Positions 1 through 10,610 of a stretch of DNA of 64,000 bases are shown one piece after another. The position numbers and the translations under genes were made by a program. The notes beneath the pieces were generated by a model that ran no database searches, was not told the DNA's origin, and was given only the letters and a program-made list of their open reading frames with translations. The stretch lies in NCBI GenBank assembly GCA_032716605.1, contig CM064502.1:51825770-51889769 (forward strand), in the 5' to 3' direction. The stretch's first letter is position 1, and the number at the start of each line of letters is the position of its first letter. This DNA is from Paralithodes platypus (lineage: Eukaryota > Arthropoda > Malacostraca > Decapoda > Lithodidae).

Positions 1-323
1 GGGAGGGAATCTGGGTTGATCTAGTCGAGAATTTACAAGGGGGCCGATTACCTTGGTGGAGGTGTACATAAGTGTCATTGTTGGCATACCGGCCCAGCGT
101 GGAGTCCGGCCCGATACACCCAGATAGTGACAAATTATACGCCCACCCGTCCGTCCTCCGCTAGTCTGGCTCCGAGGATGCCGAGTGTGTATTTGTCTAT
201 TGTTTGTCTAGAAAATAATTAAACTGTTTAAAATTAGAAGCTACAACATGATAAATACAGTGATAATGGAAGAAAATTATGGTATGGTAGGCGTTTATCT
301 ATTATTAATAATAATTTATTTTT
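1..323. other. unannotated stretch
   Basis: I see no gene or recognisable repeat. The first 180 bases are GC-richer than the rest, then the sequence becomes AT-rich up to the first TTAA element. Confidence 0.5.
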
Positions 324-655
324 TTAAGGTGAGATGGGTCGTATTTTTGGCCCAATTAGTTTTCAGATTTTAAGACGTTCGTTCCAATAGTATGTTAATT
401 TTTTTAACCTGGCGTCCCATTTCTATATCAATATCAAGACCTTTCGTGCAGTTTAGGTGTCTATTATTTCCTGGCGAGCGATAGCGGGCCTGTAATTTTA
501 AGAGAAACCGGCCTTCGGAACATTTTTCTATCGAAAAATTTACAACTTTATCTTGAAGGGGGGCTAGGGAGTGTAATTTATGCTTGGTGAAGGTCTAACG
601 AGGAAACTAAAAAATAAATTAATTTATGAATAAATGGACCCAAATGAATAATCAC
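324..655 (+). mobile_element. TTAA MITE family A, 3' end decayed
   Basis: It begins TTAAGGTGAGATGGGTCG and carries the family A core: the CCTGGCGAGCGATAGCG box, the CCGGCCTTCGG hairpin (arm damaged here) and the TTTTTCTATCGAAAAA hairpin. The 3' terminus is lost where family B begins. It is non-coding. Confidence 0.75.
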
Positions 656-659
656 TGTT

Positions 660-1046
660 CCCTGTCACTGTCACCGGCTTTTTTTTTGTTATCTGTTTCT
701 CCTTGTCTCTCTTTCCCTGGCTTGTATCCATTCGGCCCCATTTAGCCACCTGTTTTAAGACGATTATCCCCATCCAGGTGTCGCTTTTTTCCTGGCGAGC
801 GATAGCGAGCCAGCATTGTATGGAGAAATCTGGCTTCGCCGGAGACATTTTTCTGTCTAAAAATGTACAAATTTAGCATGCTGTCAAAACAAATATATAT
901 ATATGCTGGCTCGCTACCGCTCGCCAGGAAAATATTGACACCTGGATGGGAGTAAACGTCTTAAAACAGTAGGCGGAATGAGGACGAATGGATAAAAGCC
1001 AAAGAGAGGGAGAGAAAGAGAAAAAAAGCGAGGTTTGTTCCTTTAA
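660..1046. mobile_element. TTAA MITE family B
   Basis: The two halves are inverted repeats around an AT-rich centre: GGCGAGCGATAGCGAGCC near 796 and its counterpart GGCTCGCTACCGCTCGCC near 905. The right end reads AGCGAGGTTTGTTCCTTTAA. The left terminal TTAAGGGGG has decayed but GTCACCGGC remains. Short ORFs here are chance readings. Confidence 0.8.
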
Positions 1047-1735
1047 TTCTGATACAGTGATTCCGACACAAACATCCGCCGCTAAACGTGCTCGTGTGCA
1101 GCCGTCTTTACACCTCCTATTCCTTCCTGAGATGCGTCTGTGTGGTTGAGTGGTCACAGCACTATAATCAAGATACTACTGAATTGGGTCCGATTTCCAA
1201 CATCTCGGGAGATATCGTACTGCAATTAGTTTCAGTATTTCATCAGAAGCGCACTGACACACATTGCAAATATTAATAGACTACAATGCATGAATCTCCC
1301 CCCCCCCCCCCTCCTTAGAAAATATATACATTAATAAGAACAAAACAAAGAAACTTGGTATCAGTACGAGTAGGCCTTGTAGCAAAATATGTGACTAAAC
1401 ACAGTCTGGTGCCAAATGCGGCATCGGTGCCATCGCTGGGTAGGCATATTGACGACTGACAACCTTTCAGGGTCATCTAGACTTTACTATCCTCTAGGAT
1501 TCTAATCTAGAGGTTACATTCTATGTCTGATTTTTTTTTTTTTTATTATTATTATTGTGCTTTAATAGTGAGTATTTTCTCCTCGTTCTAGCCTTATTTG
1601 TAGGAGGTTGCAATTCACTGTCTAAATAATATGTTTGTTTACTTAAACTATTTCTTTTTAGGTAGGGGTTTCTCGTTTAAATTGAATGTTCTTAATAATC
1701 TCTGGCTTCATTAGTATTTAGTATAATAGAATCAC
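1047..1735. other. unannotated stretch
   Basis: No gene is recognisable. It holds a C run near 1,300 and a T run followed by ATT repeats near 1,531-1,556. The 62-codon frame starting at 1,088 has no recognisable domain. Confidence 0.4.
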
Positions 1736-1778
1736 TCTCTTTCTCTCTCTCTATCTATATATATATATATATATATAT
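1736..1778. repeat. (TC)n/(TA)n microsatellite
   Basis: A short CT tract passes directly into a TA tract. Confidence 0.9.
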
Positions 1779-1807
1779 CGAGTATATCTTACAAATACAC
1801 GTAAGCT

Positions 1808-2010
1808 AATAATTAAATGTTTATATACTCCCAGCCGGTCTCGAAACTCAGACATTCGGAACGGCGTGATAAATTTTGTTTAACCTTTTCCTATAATTAT
1901 ATATTAAGGAGAAGGAAGATCCTACTTGAAGAATGTATCTCAATTCATGCACAAGTCGCAGGATCCATATTCCAGGATACAATACAGGGATTTTTACAAG
2001 ATTCCCCACG
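1808..2010 (-). repeat. repeat family F, copy lacking its tRNA-like part
   Basis: Read on the minus strand this matches 42,380-42,570: a GGAATATGGATC segment, GAATTGAGATAC, AGTAGGAT and TCCTTCTC, then ATCACGCCGT and GGCTGGGAGTATAT at the end. The other copy has a tRNA-like stretch (A-box and B-box) between the last two motifs. Most of that stretch is missing here. Confidence 0.6.
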
Positions 2011-2369
2011 CAGCTAGGGTTATAGAGATTTAATTTTAATTCTTGCCCAATATTTAGAACGAACACTTGTACTTTTACTACACTACATTTCATTTACTTC
2101 GTTTAATTTTGTAGAAAACAGTTTCCGTACAGTTCCGAAATATTGTTTTCAAAGGATTTGAAATTGCAGGTAGCATTTTTCCTGGACATTCCCTGACAGT
2201 AGGTGTAACATTCCTTGACTAGTTCAAAGGGCATCACTATATCTATATGGTGGTGATAGCCCTACCCTCTCCCCCAAACCCCCACACATCCCAATTACTC
2301 TGTCCTTGCTCCACCTGATCCCATACTTTGACTTCACCCTTTATACCCGTAACACAGCATGATCATCTT
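2011..2369. other. unannotated stretch
   Basis: I see no gene or repeat family here. The pre-insertion target of retroposon E lies at its right edge. Confidence 0.4.
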
Positions 2370-2382
2370 ACTAGACGCTAAT

Positions 2383-2793
2383 TGGTGATGGGCTGGTCTA
2401 TCAGAGTGAGAACTGAGCGATCTCTGCCATACCCATAGCTTACTCTGACTGTTCCTTTTACTTGTATATTTTCTAGATATCAAGTGACGACGTCTCTTGC
2501 GTGGATTGACCTCCTAATCTACCAAGATTGGAAGCCAAAGCGTCACATCTTTCCTTTGCCCCTCAACTTTCTCTTCATAATTGCTGAGGGGCACAGGGCC
2601 CTGGGTGGGGCTTTGGTTTCCCGGGCGTTTCCGCACCCTCCTCAGCTCCCCGCCATGGAGTGGCTTCGGTCACCCAGGCTTTATTGTGGTCGGCGGGGGG
2701 GGGGTTCTGTGGGGGCGCTCGGTTATGGCCTTGGCCTTGCTCGGGGCCTTGGGGCTGTTCGGCCAGGCAGCTTGGGGAAAAACAACAACAACA
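2383..2793 (+). mobile_element. retroposon E, 5'-truncated copy with TSD
   Basis: This is a 411-bp GC-rich retroposon ending in an (AAC)n tail. A 13-bp target-site duplication, ACTAGACGCTAAT, flanks it at 2,370-2,382 and 2,794-2,806, so this is a clean target-primed insertion. It starts TGGTGATGGGCTGG, about 120 bases inside the longer copy at 13,722. Variable 5' truncation plus a simple-repeat tail point to the 3' part of a non-LTR element or a long SINE. I cannot name the clade. The reading frames it contains are not conserved between copies. Confidence 0.85.
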
Positions 2794-2902
2794 ACTAGAC
2801 GCTAATCAATATTGATATATATTTTCCCGGAGTTCACGTATATATGGCGATACGCTTTACTTTTGGTTCTTGAGTCCTTCATTTGGTAGATACGTTTTTA
2901 CT

Positions 2903-3898
2903 TTAAGGGGAGGCTCAACCTTTTGGGACCCTGAAAGCATACTTTTAATTTTGTTTTTAAATTTTTTGGTATAATCCTTCCTGCAGTGAAGGACAGTGCA
3001 AGTGAAGTGTAAAAAACACCATCCGACATCTTCAACCCCCCCTCCCCCAATTCCGCCCCCCCCCTCTCCCCCCCAACCCATATATCGCACCGCCGAAACT
3101 TATATTTTTATGTTTGTAGCTATAATACTTCCTACAGTGTAATAAAATGAAAGGGAAGAGAACAAAATCACCATCTGATATTACCAACCCCACCCCCCCA
3201 CAAACCCCCCCCCCCCATTTACGTGATTTTTTTGGTATGTGAGAGATAAAAAATAATAAAAAATATTATTGTTACCCAAATATTCTCTGGTAGCTCCATT
3301 TTCTTGTTCACTGTGTATCAGAGAACGATATTATAGAGGTAACTAAAACATTTTACCCAGATTTCTATCTCAAATTTTCACTTGCAATTTCTTTTGCTTT
3401 TTCTGCGATATATGTCTTATCGACATGTAAAATCAATTGTACTCATGAATATTACTCGATATCGTCCATACTTTGCAGACAAGCTCTATATGTATCTATG
3501 CAACTTTGCACACAAGGAAAGTGTGTTTACAACTATATTTTTGTTTTCACCCAATATTTTTGTTTTTTTTGTAATATAGGGCCCCGATAACATACACATA
3601 CATTCAATATTGTTTTCCACGGCTTATATGAATCATTGGGGAAAACTAATCTTGCACATTTGTAGGTAATATAGTAAGGCTACTTTAAGCAAAAAACTGG
3701 CGATTTCTATTGGTAAATATATGATGCTTGGATTTAATATTGCTATAAAAAGGATTTCGCTACTGTGCGCGCGCACATAAGGTGATGAAAATTGCACCAG
3801 ATATTCCTTAAAGCACTGGGATCAAATACTATAAACGCTTACACAATACTGGGTATATCCTACAACTGGGATTAGCCCACTAAGGAGCCTCCCCTTAA
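2903..3898. mobile_element. TTAA-bounded element K (996 bp)
   Basis: It begins TTAAGGGGAGGCTC and ends GAGCCTCCCCTTAA, a perfect 14-bp terminal inverted repeat including the TTAA. Inside there is an imperfect direct repeat: 2,945-3,070 and 3,110-3,215 both run from a CTTCCT(G/A)CAGTG motif through ACACCATC/TCACCATC into a C-rich tract. No transposase is recognisable. By its termini it belongs with families A and B, or is the deleted remnant of a larger relative. Confidence 0.65.
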
Positions 3899-4375
3899 CT
3901 TAAGTAACTTTCTAGTTCGGCACTTTTACTATAGTCATTTGTTTAGTACATACCTCTACTTGAATTAAATTAAATCAAGTAAAATTATTTGGTACTTTTT
4001 AAATCAATGATTAAAAGCACCATTAACTATCTATATATATATATATTGCTTATTAAATTATAGCAATAACAAACAATTTACGGAGTATGTAGCGAATAAA
4101 CACTTAACAAGGGAATATAAATGGAGTTGAAAATATGTCGTGCTAATGAGAGGCTACGTTTACTGTTACTGATTTTCTTGGTATAACATAATTTGGCAAT
4201 GATTGTCATAAAAGATATGTGAAAAGTCACGGAAAAGTTAGAGGGAGAGAGAGAGAGAGTTTAAACAACCACAAAAGCTCATCCAAGGTGAATGCATACC
4301 CTGTGCGTTGGAGATGCTGTCATGTTATCACCACCATGTGTGCAGCTTTTGGTGTGAACCTCAATTTCCGTGTGC
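3899..4375. other. unannotated stretch
   Basis: AT-rich sequence with a short (TA)n near 4,031. No gene or repeat family is seen. Confidence 0.4.
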
Positions 4376-4716
4376 TTAGGCTCGGGGTGTCTGTAACGAG
4401 AGTGTTAGAAGGTGGTAAAATAATCTATTAGGCTCGGGGTGTCTATAACGAGTGTGTTAGAAGATGGTGAATTATTCTATTAGGTTCGGGGTGTCTATAA
4501 CGAGTGTGTTAGAAGGTGGTGAATGACTATATTAGGATCGGGGTGTCTATAACGAGTGTGTTAGAAGGTGGTGAATTATGCTATTAGGTTCGGGGTGTCT
4601 ATAACGAGTGTGTTAGAAGATGGTGAATTATTCTATTAGGCTCAGGGTGTCTATAGCGAGGGTGTTAGAAAGTGGTTGCTAAAATCTATTAGGCTCGCGA
4701 TGTCTGTAACGGTGTC
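4376..4716. repeat. 52-bp minisatellite, about 6.5 copies
   Basis: Units start at TTAGG(C/T)TCGGGGTGTCTATA and recur every 52 bp (4,381, 4,433, 4,485 and so on). Central units are nearly identical and the edge units diverge, which is usual for an array maintained by slippage or unequal exchange. Confidence 0.9.
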
Positions 4717-5188
4717 ATGATCGATAATAAAAGTTGATGCATTGGTTGACTGAATGAAGGTAGTGACCAAGATTCGCAATATTTCATTTGCAAGGCTTCT
4801 AAAAATTGTGCTAGTAGTGGGTCAAGGCTCTCGCTTACTATTGTATTTATATAATCTTATTCAAAACTTGCTTGTAAGGTCAGTGAATAACCATGAACAA
4901 GTACACTGTATATCATGAATATTGAAATGTTTAATCTTTAGTGAATGCCACGTATTGAGCTTCTCATTAGGTACTTGTTTCCACTTCATACTATGAATAT
5001 GGAAATATTCATACAATGCCAATATAGTAATATCAGCAATTTTTTTTTTTTTAGGGTGGGGGGGGGGGGGGACGTGTCTATGAGCTTTTTGGTTAGATCC
5101 TGAAACTGAGTACAGTACAGTACAAATTATATCCAAATATAATTTCGTAATGCATTGAAATATGGACCCGATAGCTATAGCTCATTCA
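4717..5188. other. unannotated stretch
   Basis: It contains a T run next to a G run at about 5,041-5,071. No gene is seen. Confidence 0.4.
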
Positions 5189-5375
5189 TTATAAGTAGGC
5201 GAGCAATCTTAACTTCTCTCCACTTTAACTTAAAAAGGGCTAGACAAAATGGGCCGTAAATTCCCATACATATTACTTGGCTGACTCTTCCTGAATGTTA
5301 GAACTATTTACTCGATTACTCTATTAGTTTGTGAGTTATGGAGGATAGAAGTTTAGATCTCTCGCCTACTTATAA
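5189..5375. mobile_element. small MITE L (single copy)
   Basis: TTATAAGTAGGCGAG at the left is repeated inverted at the right (CTCGCCTACTTATAA). Similarity continues weakly inward. The element is about 183 bp. A lone CTCGCCTACTTAT also occurs at 11,071. Its superfamily cannot be assigned. Confidence 0.55.
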
Positions 5376-5424
5376 CGAACGGATTATAGTAGGTATACCT
5401 CCCTGAAGGTGGTTGGGGGGACAC

Positions 5425-5690
5425 CTGTTTTTCAACACACTCGCACCCTTATTCTGTCCAACTCTTCAACCCAAGAGTGAACCAATTTCCCAGTCTTTCT
5501 TCTACTCAACAAGTAAGCTTTGGAACTCTCTCCCTCGATATGTCTTTCCCTCATCCAGTGACTTAAATTACTTCAAGGTCCGTGTGTCCAGGCATTTTGA
5601 CTCTAACGTACCTTGAATTTGGCTCTCTGTCACTTTTTCACCTTTGAGGGAGACACTTGTTACAGTCAGCTTTGCCCTTTTTCTCCTTTA
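5425..5690 (+). pseudogene. Jockey-like LINE, 3' end of RT ORF plus tail
   Basis: The frame ending at 5,616 contains LWNSLPRYVFPSSSDLNYFK and VSRHFDS before the stop. The same C-terminus is seen in the LINE at 11.5-13.4 kb (SRHFSPTVA). The 3' UTR similarity continues as GGGAGACACTTGTTACAG. This is a 5'-truncated, dead-on-arrival copy. Confidence 0.75.
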
Positions 5691-6060
5691 ATCACATAAC
5701 AAAACAGCTTAGTAGCAAAACCACACACACGGCAAAACCTCGTTAGTATTTTTATAAGACGTAATGGTTTCATTAAACAACTTATAATTTTTCGCTAAAC
5801 TAAAATTGACGTTTGAAGACAATTTCCTTAACCTAAGCTAATATTTAGATGAACATATTTGTATTCTTTTTCCAGCCACCGCCTGACGAATTTAATTAGC
5901 TTATGAGGGACTTTAATTGTCAACGGCTAAAATAGGTATTTATAGTAGCTATTTCAATCCGATAGGAACTTCCTCGTTTTAGGGAATAAATGCCGAAATC
6001 AATGGCTAAAAATAATCTTCACTCAACCATACTTTCAGCAAGCATGTAATAGACCTAATG
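5691..6060. other. unannotated stretch
   Basis: AT-rich. Nothing recognisable. Confidence 0.4.
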
Positions 6061-6276
6061 TACAGTTGGCCAAATTTGTCGTGTCTCCGCTGTCATTACG
6101 TTTTGCTCGCTGTATGCTGTATTTATGTCTGTCAAATGTTCAATAGTTTGTGTAAAAATAGGAACATGTTTGTATAATCTCACTTGAAACGATGAATTAG
6201 TGCTTACATAATGCTGATACCAATTGTTTATCGAAATATACTTGGTGCCGCGACATCACTTATTTGGCCGACTGTA
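6061..6276 (+). mobile_element. mariner-like MITE family D, subfamily 1
   Basis: 216 bp bounded by TA. Left end TACAGTTGGCCAAATTTGTC, right end (reverse complement) TACAGTCGGCCAAATAAGTG. The interior shares GCTGTCATTACGTTTTGCTC and AGGAACATGTTTGTAT with the four other copies. TA target plus CAGT ends indicate Tc1/mariner mobilisation. Non-coding. Confidence 0.85.
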
Positions 6277-7054
6277 CGTTCAACCTATTGTATTCATTAT
6301 AAACAAAACTTCTTTGATGCTAAGGGATAAAGTATATGATTAATGGTAAGATGTAATGCCGAAATCACGATAAAATACTATAATATTGTTACGTCACTAT
6401 TAATTATCAAGTATATGATATAATATCCTATTAAGATATGATTATAGGATTGGTATACAAATATATTAATTAAACTATATTTCCTTCACTTGTCTTTATC
6501 TAACAGTTTTCCGTAAACCTTCACATATCATGCTATCTGTGAAAGGTTTGTATAAAATATTCCTTCCTAGCTGAACTGGACTATAATCTGATAATGTTTA
6601 TTTGATATCTAGCTGCAGCTTAGGTCATTAACAAATTCTACAAATCTTCAGTTCGAGGGCTCAAAATGTATCACAATTTATGACTGAGTAGGTGAAACTC
6701 TTCTCGCGACAGAACAGTTATGTAGAACAAACTGGTATCTTTAAGAAAGTTAATAATATCAAGTTATAAAATACTGTGTTGGTACAAACAATCCCATTCC
6801 CTAACTCATATATTAACAATACGGTCAAACATAAGACTGTACAGTGGTGGTCAAAAGTCAGTCCCTCCCTATGTAATTTCAACTCTGGTTATCTCTTACC
6901 TATAAGTGAAACCATGTTCTAAACAAGCAAAAACAAATCCTTTATATTCAAGTTTACTTAGTGTTGTTCATGAGTATTTTTGTATTAGCCTAACCCAAAA
7001 TAGGAAAAATATTATTGAATGATTAAAGTCGAACACCGCTTTTATTCATGGATG
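6277..7054. other. unannotated stretch with a lone Tc1-type terminus
   Basis: Mostly unique AT-rich sequence. At 6,840 the string TACAGTGGTGGTCAAAAGTC resembles a Tc1/mariner end, but no matching inverted end is visible nearby, so it is probably a solo or truncated terminus. Confidence 0.4.
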
Positions 7055-7274
7055 TACAGTAGATTCGCGCTAATAAGTGATGTCTCGGCACAAAGTATGT
7101 TTTGATCAATAATTGGTGTCAGCAATATCTAAGCTTCATTTCTTCATATCGAGTGAAATATAGAAACATGTTCCTACACTTACCCACCCTATTCGACATG
7201 TGACAGACATTAATACAGCACAGAGCAAGCCAAACGTAATGACAGCTGGGACATGACTTATTAGCGCGACCGTA
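7055..7274 (-). mobile_element. mariner-like MITE family D, subfamily 2
   Basis: TA-bounded, about 220 bp. The right end read inverted is TACGGTCGCGCTAATAAGTC. The left end TACAGTAGATTCGCGCTAAT has four extra bases before CGCGCTAATAAGT. The interior matches D copies at 60.2 and 62.9 kb. Confidence 0.85.
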
Positions 7275-7792
7275 CATCAGCGACAGAAGAGAAGGACAAG
7301 GAGGAGAAAAAGTAGAGCAAGACAATATCAGCGTCCATCTACAGAGTAATTCCCCAAGATACCATTTATATGACACTCGGTCATGCTCCGTCGCGCCTTG
7401 TTACCCAGTCGCATGTCACAGGAAGAGGAGGATGGGAAGACGGAAAGGATGGGAAGAAGTGGAAGGAGGAGGGAAGAGGAAGGGAGAGAGGAGAGGTGGA
7501 GGCAGGGGTAATGGGAGAACTAGGAATGGTAGAAGGAAGTAAACAAAAGGAGTAGAGAGAGGAGTACAAAGGAGTACAAAGGAAATCGAGCAACAATAGG
7601 TCTAGTGACCCATCTAGGCTGCTTGTCCTCCAAAACACTGAGGATCAAGTGTCCAAACAATGGTTTAGAGTGGGTAAGGGAACATTGGAAAGGGAACTAC
7701 TGCCCTAGAACTAATGTCCGTGGCAGGATTAGGAAGTTAGTAGGGGACAGATGGGTTAGTAACTGAGGGGGGGATAAAATAAAGTTATTCAT
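7275..7792 (-). other. probable 3' UTR of the CR1 LINE, pyrimidine-rich
   Basis: Downstream of the CR1 stop codon on the minus strand lies a strongly pyrimidine-rich run (7,424-7,580), typical of LINE 3' untranslated sequence. No second copy is present in the window to fix the true 3' end. Confidence 0.4.
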
Positions 7793-8321
7793 TTACAAAC
7801 GCAGTCTCCGCGTGTAATTAGATTGGTCGATAGTGAAGTACTTACTACAGTTCATATTGTCGATGCCTTTGATGATTTTGAACACTTGAATTAAGTCACC
7901 TCTTAATCTGCGCTGGGTTAAAGAATATAGATTTAATTCTCTAAGACGCTCTTCGTATGGTTTGTTCTTTAGGCTAGGTATAATTTTGGTAACTCTACGT
8001 TGAACTCGTTCTACCTGGTTTATATCTTTTTGGTAATAAGGGCACCCAGGATTGAACGCAGTATTCCAGAAGAGGGCGGACTAAGGAATTGTAAAGGGTT
8101 AGGATAACTTCTTTGGATTTATGCTCAAATGACCTGCCTATAAAGCCAATTATTTTGTTTGCCTTCTTAACAACTTCTGAACATTGTTGACTCGGTTTTA
8201 GGTTACTCGATATTGTTACTCCCAGATCGGTTTCTTTGTTTACATTCTTAAGCTGAGTGCCATTCATCGAATAGTTTGCTTTCTCATTTTTGTATCCGAT
8301 ATGTAGTACTTTACATTTCAT
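7793..8321 (-). pseudogene. CR1 reverse transcriptase, C-terminal part
   Basis: KCKVLHIGYKN, DLGVTISSNLKPSQQC and LVRPLLEYCVQSW are the RT thumb region. After a frame break near 7,995 the family-typical VERVQRRVTKIIPSLKNK and TQRRLRGDLIQVFKI follow, to a TAA at 7,793. Confidence 0.85.
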
Positions 8322-8626
8322 TTATCCGCATTGAAACTCATTTGCCATATTTGGGCCCAACATGACAATTTATCTAGATTGTGTTGCATATCGTCAACTT
8401 GTTCTTTTGAGAGTACGCTATTTGCAATTTTTGTATCGTCAGCAAATTTTGAGATTGTACAGGTGAGACTCTCATCTATGTCGTTGATGTAAATTAGAAA
8501 GAGAATTGGTCCTAGTACCGATCCCTGGGGTACCCCGCTACTTACATTGGTCCATTTAGATGCCTTACCGTTTATGACTACTCTTTGCTTTCTGTCGCTG
8601 AGCCAATTTTCTATCCATTTCAACAC
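8318..8626 (-). pseudogene. CR1 reverse transcriptase, palm with FADD
   Basis: 102 residues. SGVPQGSVLGPILFLIYIND is RT motif B, and SKFADDTKI is the catalytic motif C, intact at both aspartates. A short insertion beside the stop (near 8,318) shifts the frame relative to the next fragment, which continues KCKVLHIG. Confidence 0.9.
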
Positions 8627-8847
8627 ACCGTCTTGTATTCCATGCGCTTTTAGTTTTAGCAGTAAACGTTTGTGGGGAACTTTGTCAAAGGCCTTTTGAA
8701 AATCAAGGTATATAATATCTACAGATTTACTCTCATCGTAGAGGTTGAGGATATCGTGGAAGAAGTCTAAGAGGTTTGCTAAACAGGAACGTTTTTTACG
8801 AAAGCCGTGTTGAGTGTCTTTAAGTAAGTTATTTGCCTCTAAGTGAT

Positions 8848-9258
8848 TTACGAGTCTCTTATGACCGTTTCTAGCATTTTACATACAATTGAGGTTAAGC
8901 TAATTGGACGATAGTTACTGGGTAGGGATTTGCTGCCTTTTTTGAATATCGGTGTTACGTTGGCTAGCTTCCACTGATCAGGCATAGTTCCAGACTGCAA
9001 GGATTTATTGAATAGCAATGGCAGTGGTTTGGAGAGCTCATCCTTAGCTTCCTTTAGAACTCTAGGTGAGATTGTATCAGGTCCAGGCGTTTTATTTACC
9101 TTGAGTTTATCTAAACAATTCATTACTTCTCTCTCTGTAACGGTGATATTGCTTAGAACATCTGAATTATCAATCTTAATCGGCGATGGTGTAGGGATAT
9201 CACTGAGGTCTTCGGTTGTAAAAACTGATGCAAAGAAGGTATTGAGGGCATTACTCAT
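8848..9258 (-). pseudogene. CR1 reverse transcriptase, N-terminal part
   Basis: 136 residues with KLKVNKTPGPDTISPRVLKE, a WKLANVTPIFKKG segment and SNYRPISLTS, the RT fingers motifs of CR1/Jockey-group LINEs. The catalytic YxDD lies in the next fragment. The interval 8,630-8,848 is degenerate RT. Confidence 0.85.
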
Positions 9259-9351
9259 TTGTACTTCGTCTTTGGTGTATTCTCCATTTTCATCGACTAT
9301 CGGTCCAACAGTTGAAGTAACTACTTTTTTCTTTCTGATATAACTATAGAA

Positions 9352-9927
9352 TTATTTCGGGTTTGTTTTACTTTGATTCGCAACATGTAACTCCAGGGTC
9401 TTTTTACCTTGCTTAATTAACTTTTTGGCTTTGCGTCGTAGCTCTACAAATTTCACCCGTTCTTCGTCATTTTGTGAGGATTTTAATCTATCATTAGCAA
9501 TTTTTTTAGCAAGCAGACAGTCTGAAATATCTTTATTCCACCATTTGGGCTTATCATTATGGCCTGGACGCCGTATTTTCGATGGTATGCAGTCTTGCAC
9601 TGCCTTAAGGTAAGTGGTTGTGAAACACTCCCAAGATGTATGTATGTCGTTATTGTTAGTCAGAAAGCTCCAGTCAGTTTCTTTAAGCTTTGATTTAAGT
9701 TTATGGAAATTTGCTTTCTTAAAATTAGGGACTTTCTCAATGCTGCTATTTGATTTGTTACTAGTAAACTTTAAAGTGAAAGTTATCGTACGATGGTCGC
9801 TGTTACTGAATTCATCACCAACATTAAAATTCTCTATTAATTCTTCTTTTGTTGCGAGTACAAGGTCAAGCACATTATTACCACGGGTCGGAGATTGTAC
9901 AAATTGAAAAAGTGAACTCTCTTGCAA
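9352..9927 (-). pseudogene. CR1 endonuclease C-terminus and linker
   Basis: 191 residues. The first half holds the end of the endonuclease, with SPTRGNNVLDLVL and the conserved NSDHRTI (SDH histidine). The rest is the charged linker before the RT, with KPKWWNKDISDCLLAKK. A break separates it from the previous fragment. Confidence 0.8.
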
Positions 9928-9954
9928 GTTAGCATAGAGGTCGTGTCCAGAGTG

Positions 9955-10356
9955 TTAAGTAAGAATATCGCCCCATTTAGTCACGGGTAAGTTAAAATCG
10001 CCAAGAATTACGGTATCTTGTATGTTAGTTATTTCTGCAATTTGTTCATAAATTTCACTGTCAGTTTGCACTGATTGAGATGGGGGTCTGTATAATAAAG
10101 CTAGTGTTATTTTAGTTCCTCGTTTATTATTTAATAGTACGTAAGATATGTCTATATTCGCAATTTGAGGTTTTGACATTAAGACGGGATTAAGACTTTC
10201 CTTTATAAAAAACAGAACTCCTCTTCCATTTCTATTGATCCGACTTTTCTCAAACATTGTATAACCAGGAAGCGTATATTTGGCTAAAAAGGCTCTGTCT
10301 TCCGTATTTAACCAAGATTCTGTAATGCCGATTATATCATAATGTTCTGTAAACAC
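9955..10356 (-). pseudogene. CR1 APE-type endonuclease fragment
   Basis: 134 residues of the apurinic-like endonuclease domain of ORF2. DIIGITESWLN near the start carries the catalytic Glu, GRGVLFFIKESL follows, and ILGDFNLP near residue 120 supplies the D-x-N pair. The first motif (VNARSIRNKF) lies just upstream beyond a stop at about 10,366. This domain nicks the target DNA. Confidence 0.8.
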
Positions 10357-10478
10357 GATTTACTCTAGATCTGAAAATTTATTGCGTATGCTACGAGCAT
10401 TTACATAAAACACCTTAAGAGTATTAGAGTTAGATGTTACCGATTGTGCATTGTCTGAATTTTCAGTTCGTATTTGAC

Positions 10479-10610
10479 TTACACTACCCTGCCTGGGTAC
10501 CCCCGGTTGACTCCGTTTTTTGAACGGAAATCCTTGACTGCATCGTTCAGCAGACGACCAAGACGTGCAGCTCCTACTTCATTGAGATGTACACCATCTC
10601 CTGAAAACAA
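10479..10610 (-). pseudogene. CR1 ORF1 C-terminus (SGNH-hydrolase motif)
   Basis: The minus strand reads GDGVHLNEVGAARLGRLLND and runs to a TAA at 10,479-10,481. D-x-V-H is the block-V catalytic Asp/His signature of SGNH/GDSL esterases. Only this last block survives the 5' truncation of the element. It lies directly upstream of the endonuclease ORF, as expected for ORF1. Confidence 0.7.

Noticed and set aside
624..848. Recurring frame beginning MSPAKPDFSIQCWLAIARQE (also near 14.6 kb)
   Set aside because: It appears in more than one copy only because it is family B MITE sequence. Other B copies break it, so it is not a conserved protein.
2484..2805. Host protein in the GC-rich stretch at 2.5-2.8 kb
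   Set aside because: It is retroposon E; the frames differ among the three copies and include the (AAC)n tail as poly-Asn.
6838..7054. A complete Tc1 element
   Set aside because: Only one terminus resembling TACAGTGGTGGTCAAAAG is present; there is no opposite end and no transposase.
9008..9907. Plus-strand frames within the CR1 LINE
   Set aside because: They are antisense to endonuclease and RT sequence.
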